DNA of 5,294 nucleotides. Source: JBKHJZ01 sp046537875 (GTDB taxonomy: Bacteria > Actinomycetota > Acidimicrobiia > Acidimicrobiales > VFJN01). Where the stretch lies: contig JBKHJZ010000213.1 of assembly GCA_046537875.1 (NCBI GenBank), positions 1 through 5,294 on the forward strand. The letters run 5' to 3'. The notes beneath the pieces were generated by a model. The model did not search any database and had not been told where the DNA came from. It saw only the letters and a program-made list of their open reading frames with translations. The position numbers and the translations under genes were made by a program. Shown here piece by piece: positions 5,185 to 5,294 of this stretch (positions within the stretch are counted from its first letter, which is position 1; each line of letters begins with the position of its first letter).

Positions 5185-5294
5185 CACCGTTGCGGGCGCT
5201 TCCCGACGCGGCCTGCGGCCGATTCTCGGGATCTCGCCCGGTGCGGCGGCGCCCGCGACGCTACATCGGCCCGGCCCCGGCGAGGGATCGGCCG
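5181..5294 (+). other. Tail of window; possible start of an overlapping reading frame
   Basis: An ATG at 5181-5183 overlaps the HTH stop as ATGA, and its frame stays open for 38 codons to the window edge. The product (MTPLRALPDAACGRFSGSRP...) is Arg/Pro-rich, matches no family I know and lacks a good ribosome site, so it may be noise. The stretch also holds a small hairpin, CGGCC-TGC-GGCCG, near 5209-5221. No other gene is identifiable. Confidence 0.15.

Overview
The window is very GC-rich with strong G/C at third codon positions, GTG starts, a TANNNT-type -10 and AGGAGG ribosome sites. This points to a chromosomal segment of a high-GC actinobacterium. A lineage near Acidimicrobiia is possible, but the sequence alone does not settle it. 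I see no rRNA, tRNA, CRISPR array, transposase or insertion sequence.

Left part (1-3273): three unrelated metabolic or envelope genes. A 5'-truncated FAD-dependent oxidoreductase of the phytoene-desaturase/PYROXD2-like family (+) converges on a small lipoprotein with a type 1 copper (amicyanin-like) domain (-). The lipoprotein is divergent from an alpha/beta hydrolase (+). A TACGGT -10 element sits seven bases before the hydrolase ATG, suggesting a leaderless transcript.

Right part (3355-4729, all minus): in transcription order, an 82-residue unknown protein, an 83-residue unknown protein that may be a distant paralogue of it, and a membrane-anchored HNH nuclease of the DUF1524/GmrSD C-terminal type. 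Both small genes have near-perfect Shine-Dalgarno sequences, and a GC hairpin follows each. They may therefore be separate or attenuated units rather than a tight operon.

Far right (4730-5294): a 221-base divergent control region leads to a 77-residue AlpA/MerR-like (HTH_17) DNA-binding protein on the plus strand. The region holds an 18-bp tandem repeat and a perfect 7+7 bp palindrome. This pattern resembles an autoregulated or excisionase-type binding region and is the most interesting part of the window. The last 110 bases hold no gene I can identify.

No complete new system can be demonstrated. The best leads are the repeat/palindrome control region and the pair of small unknown proteins beside the anchored nuclease.
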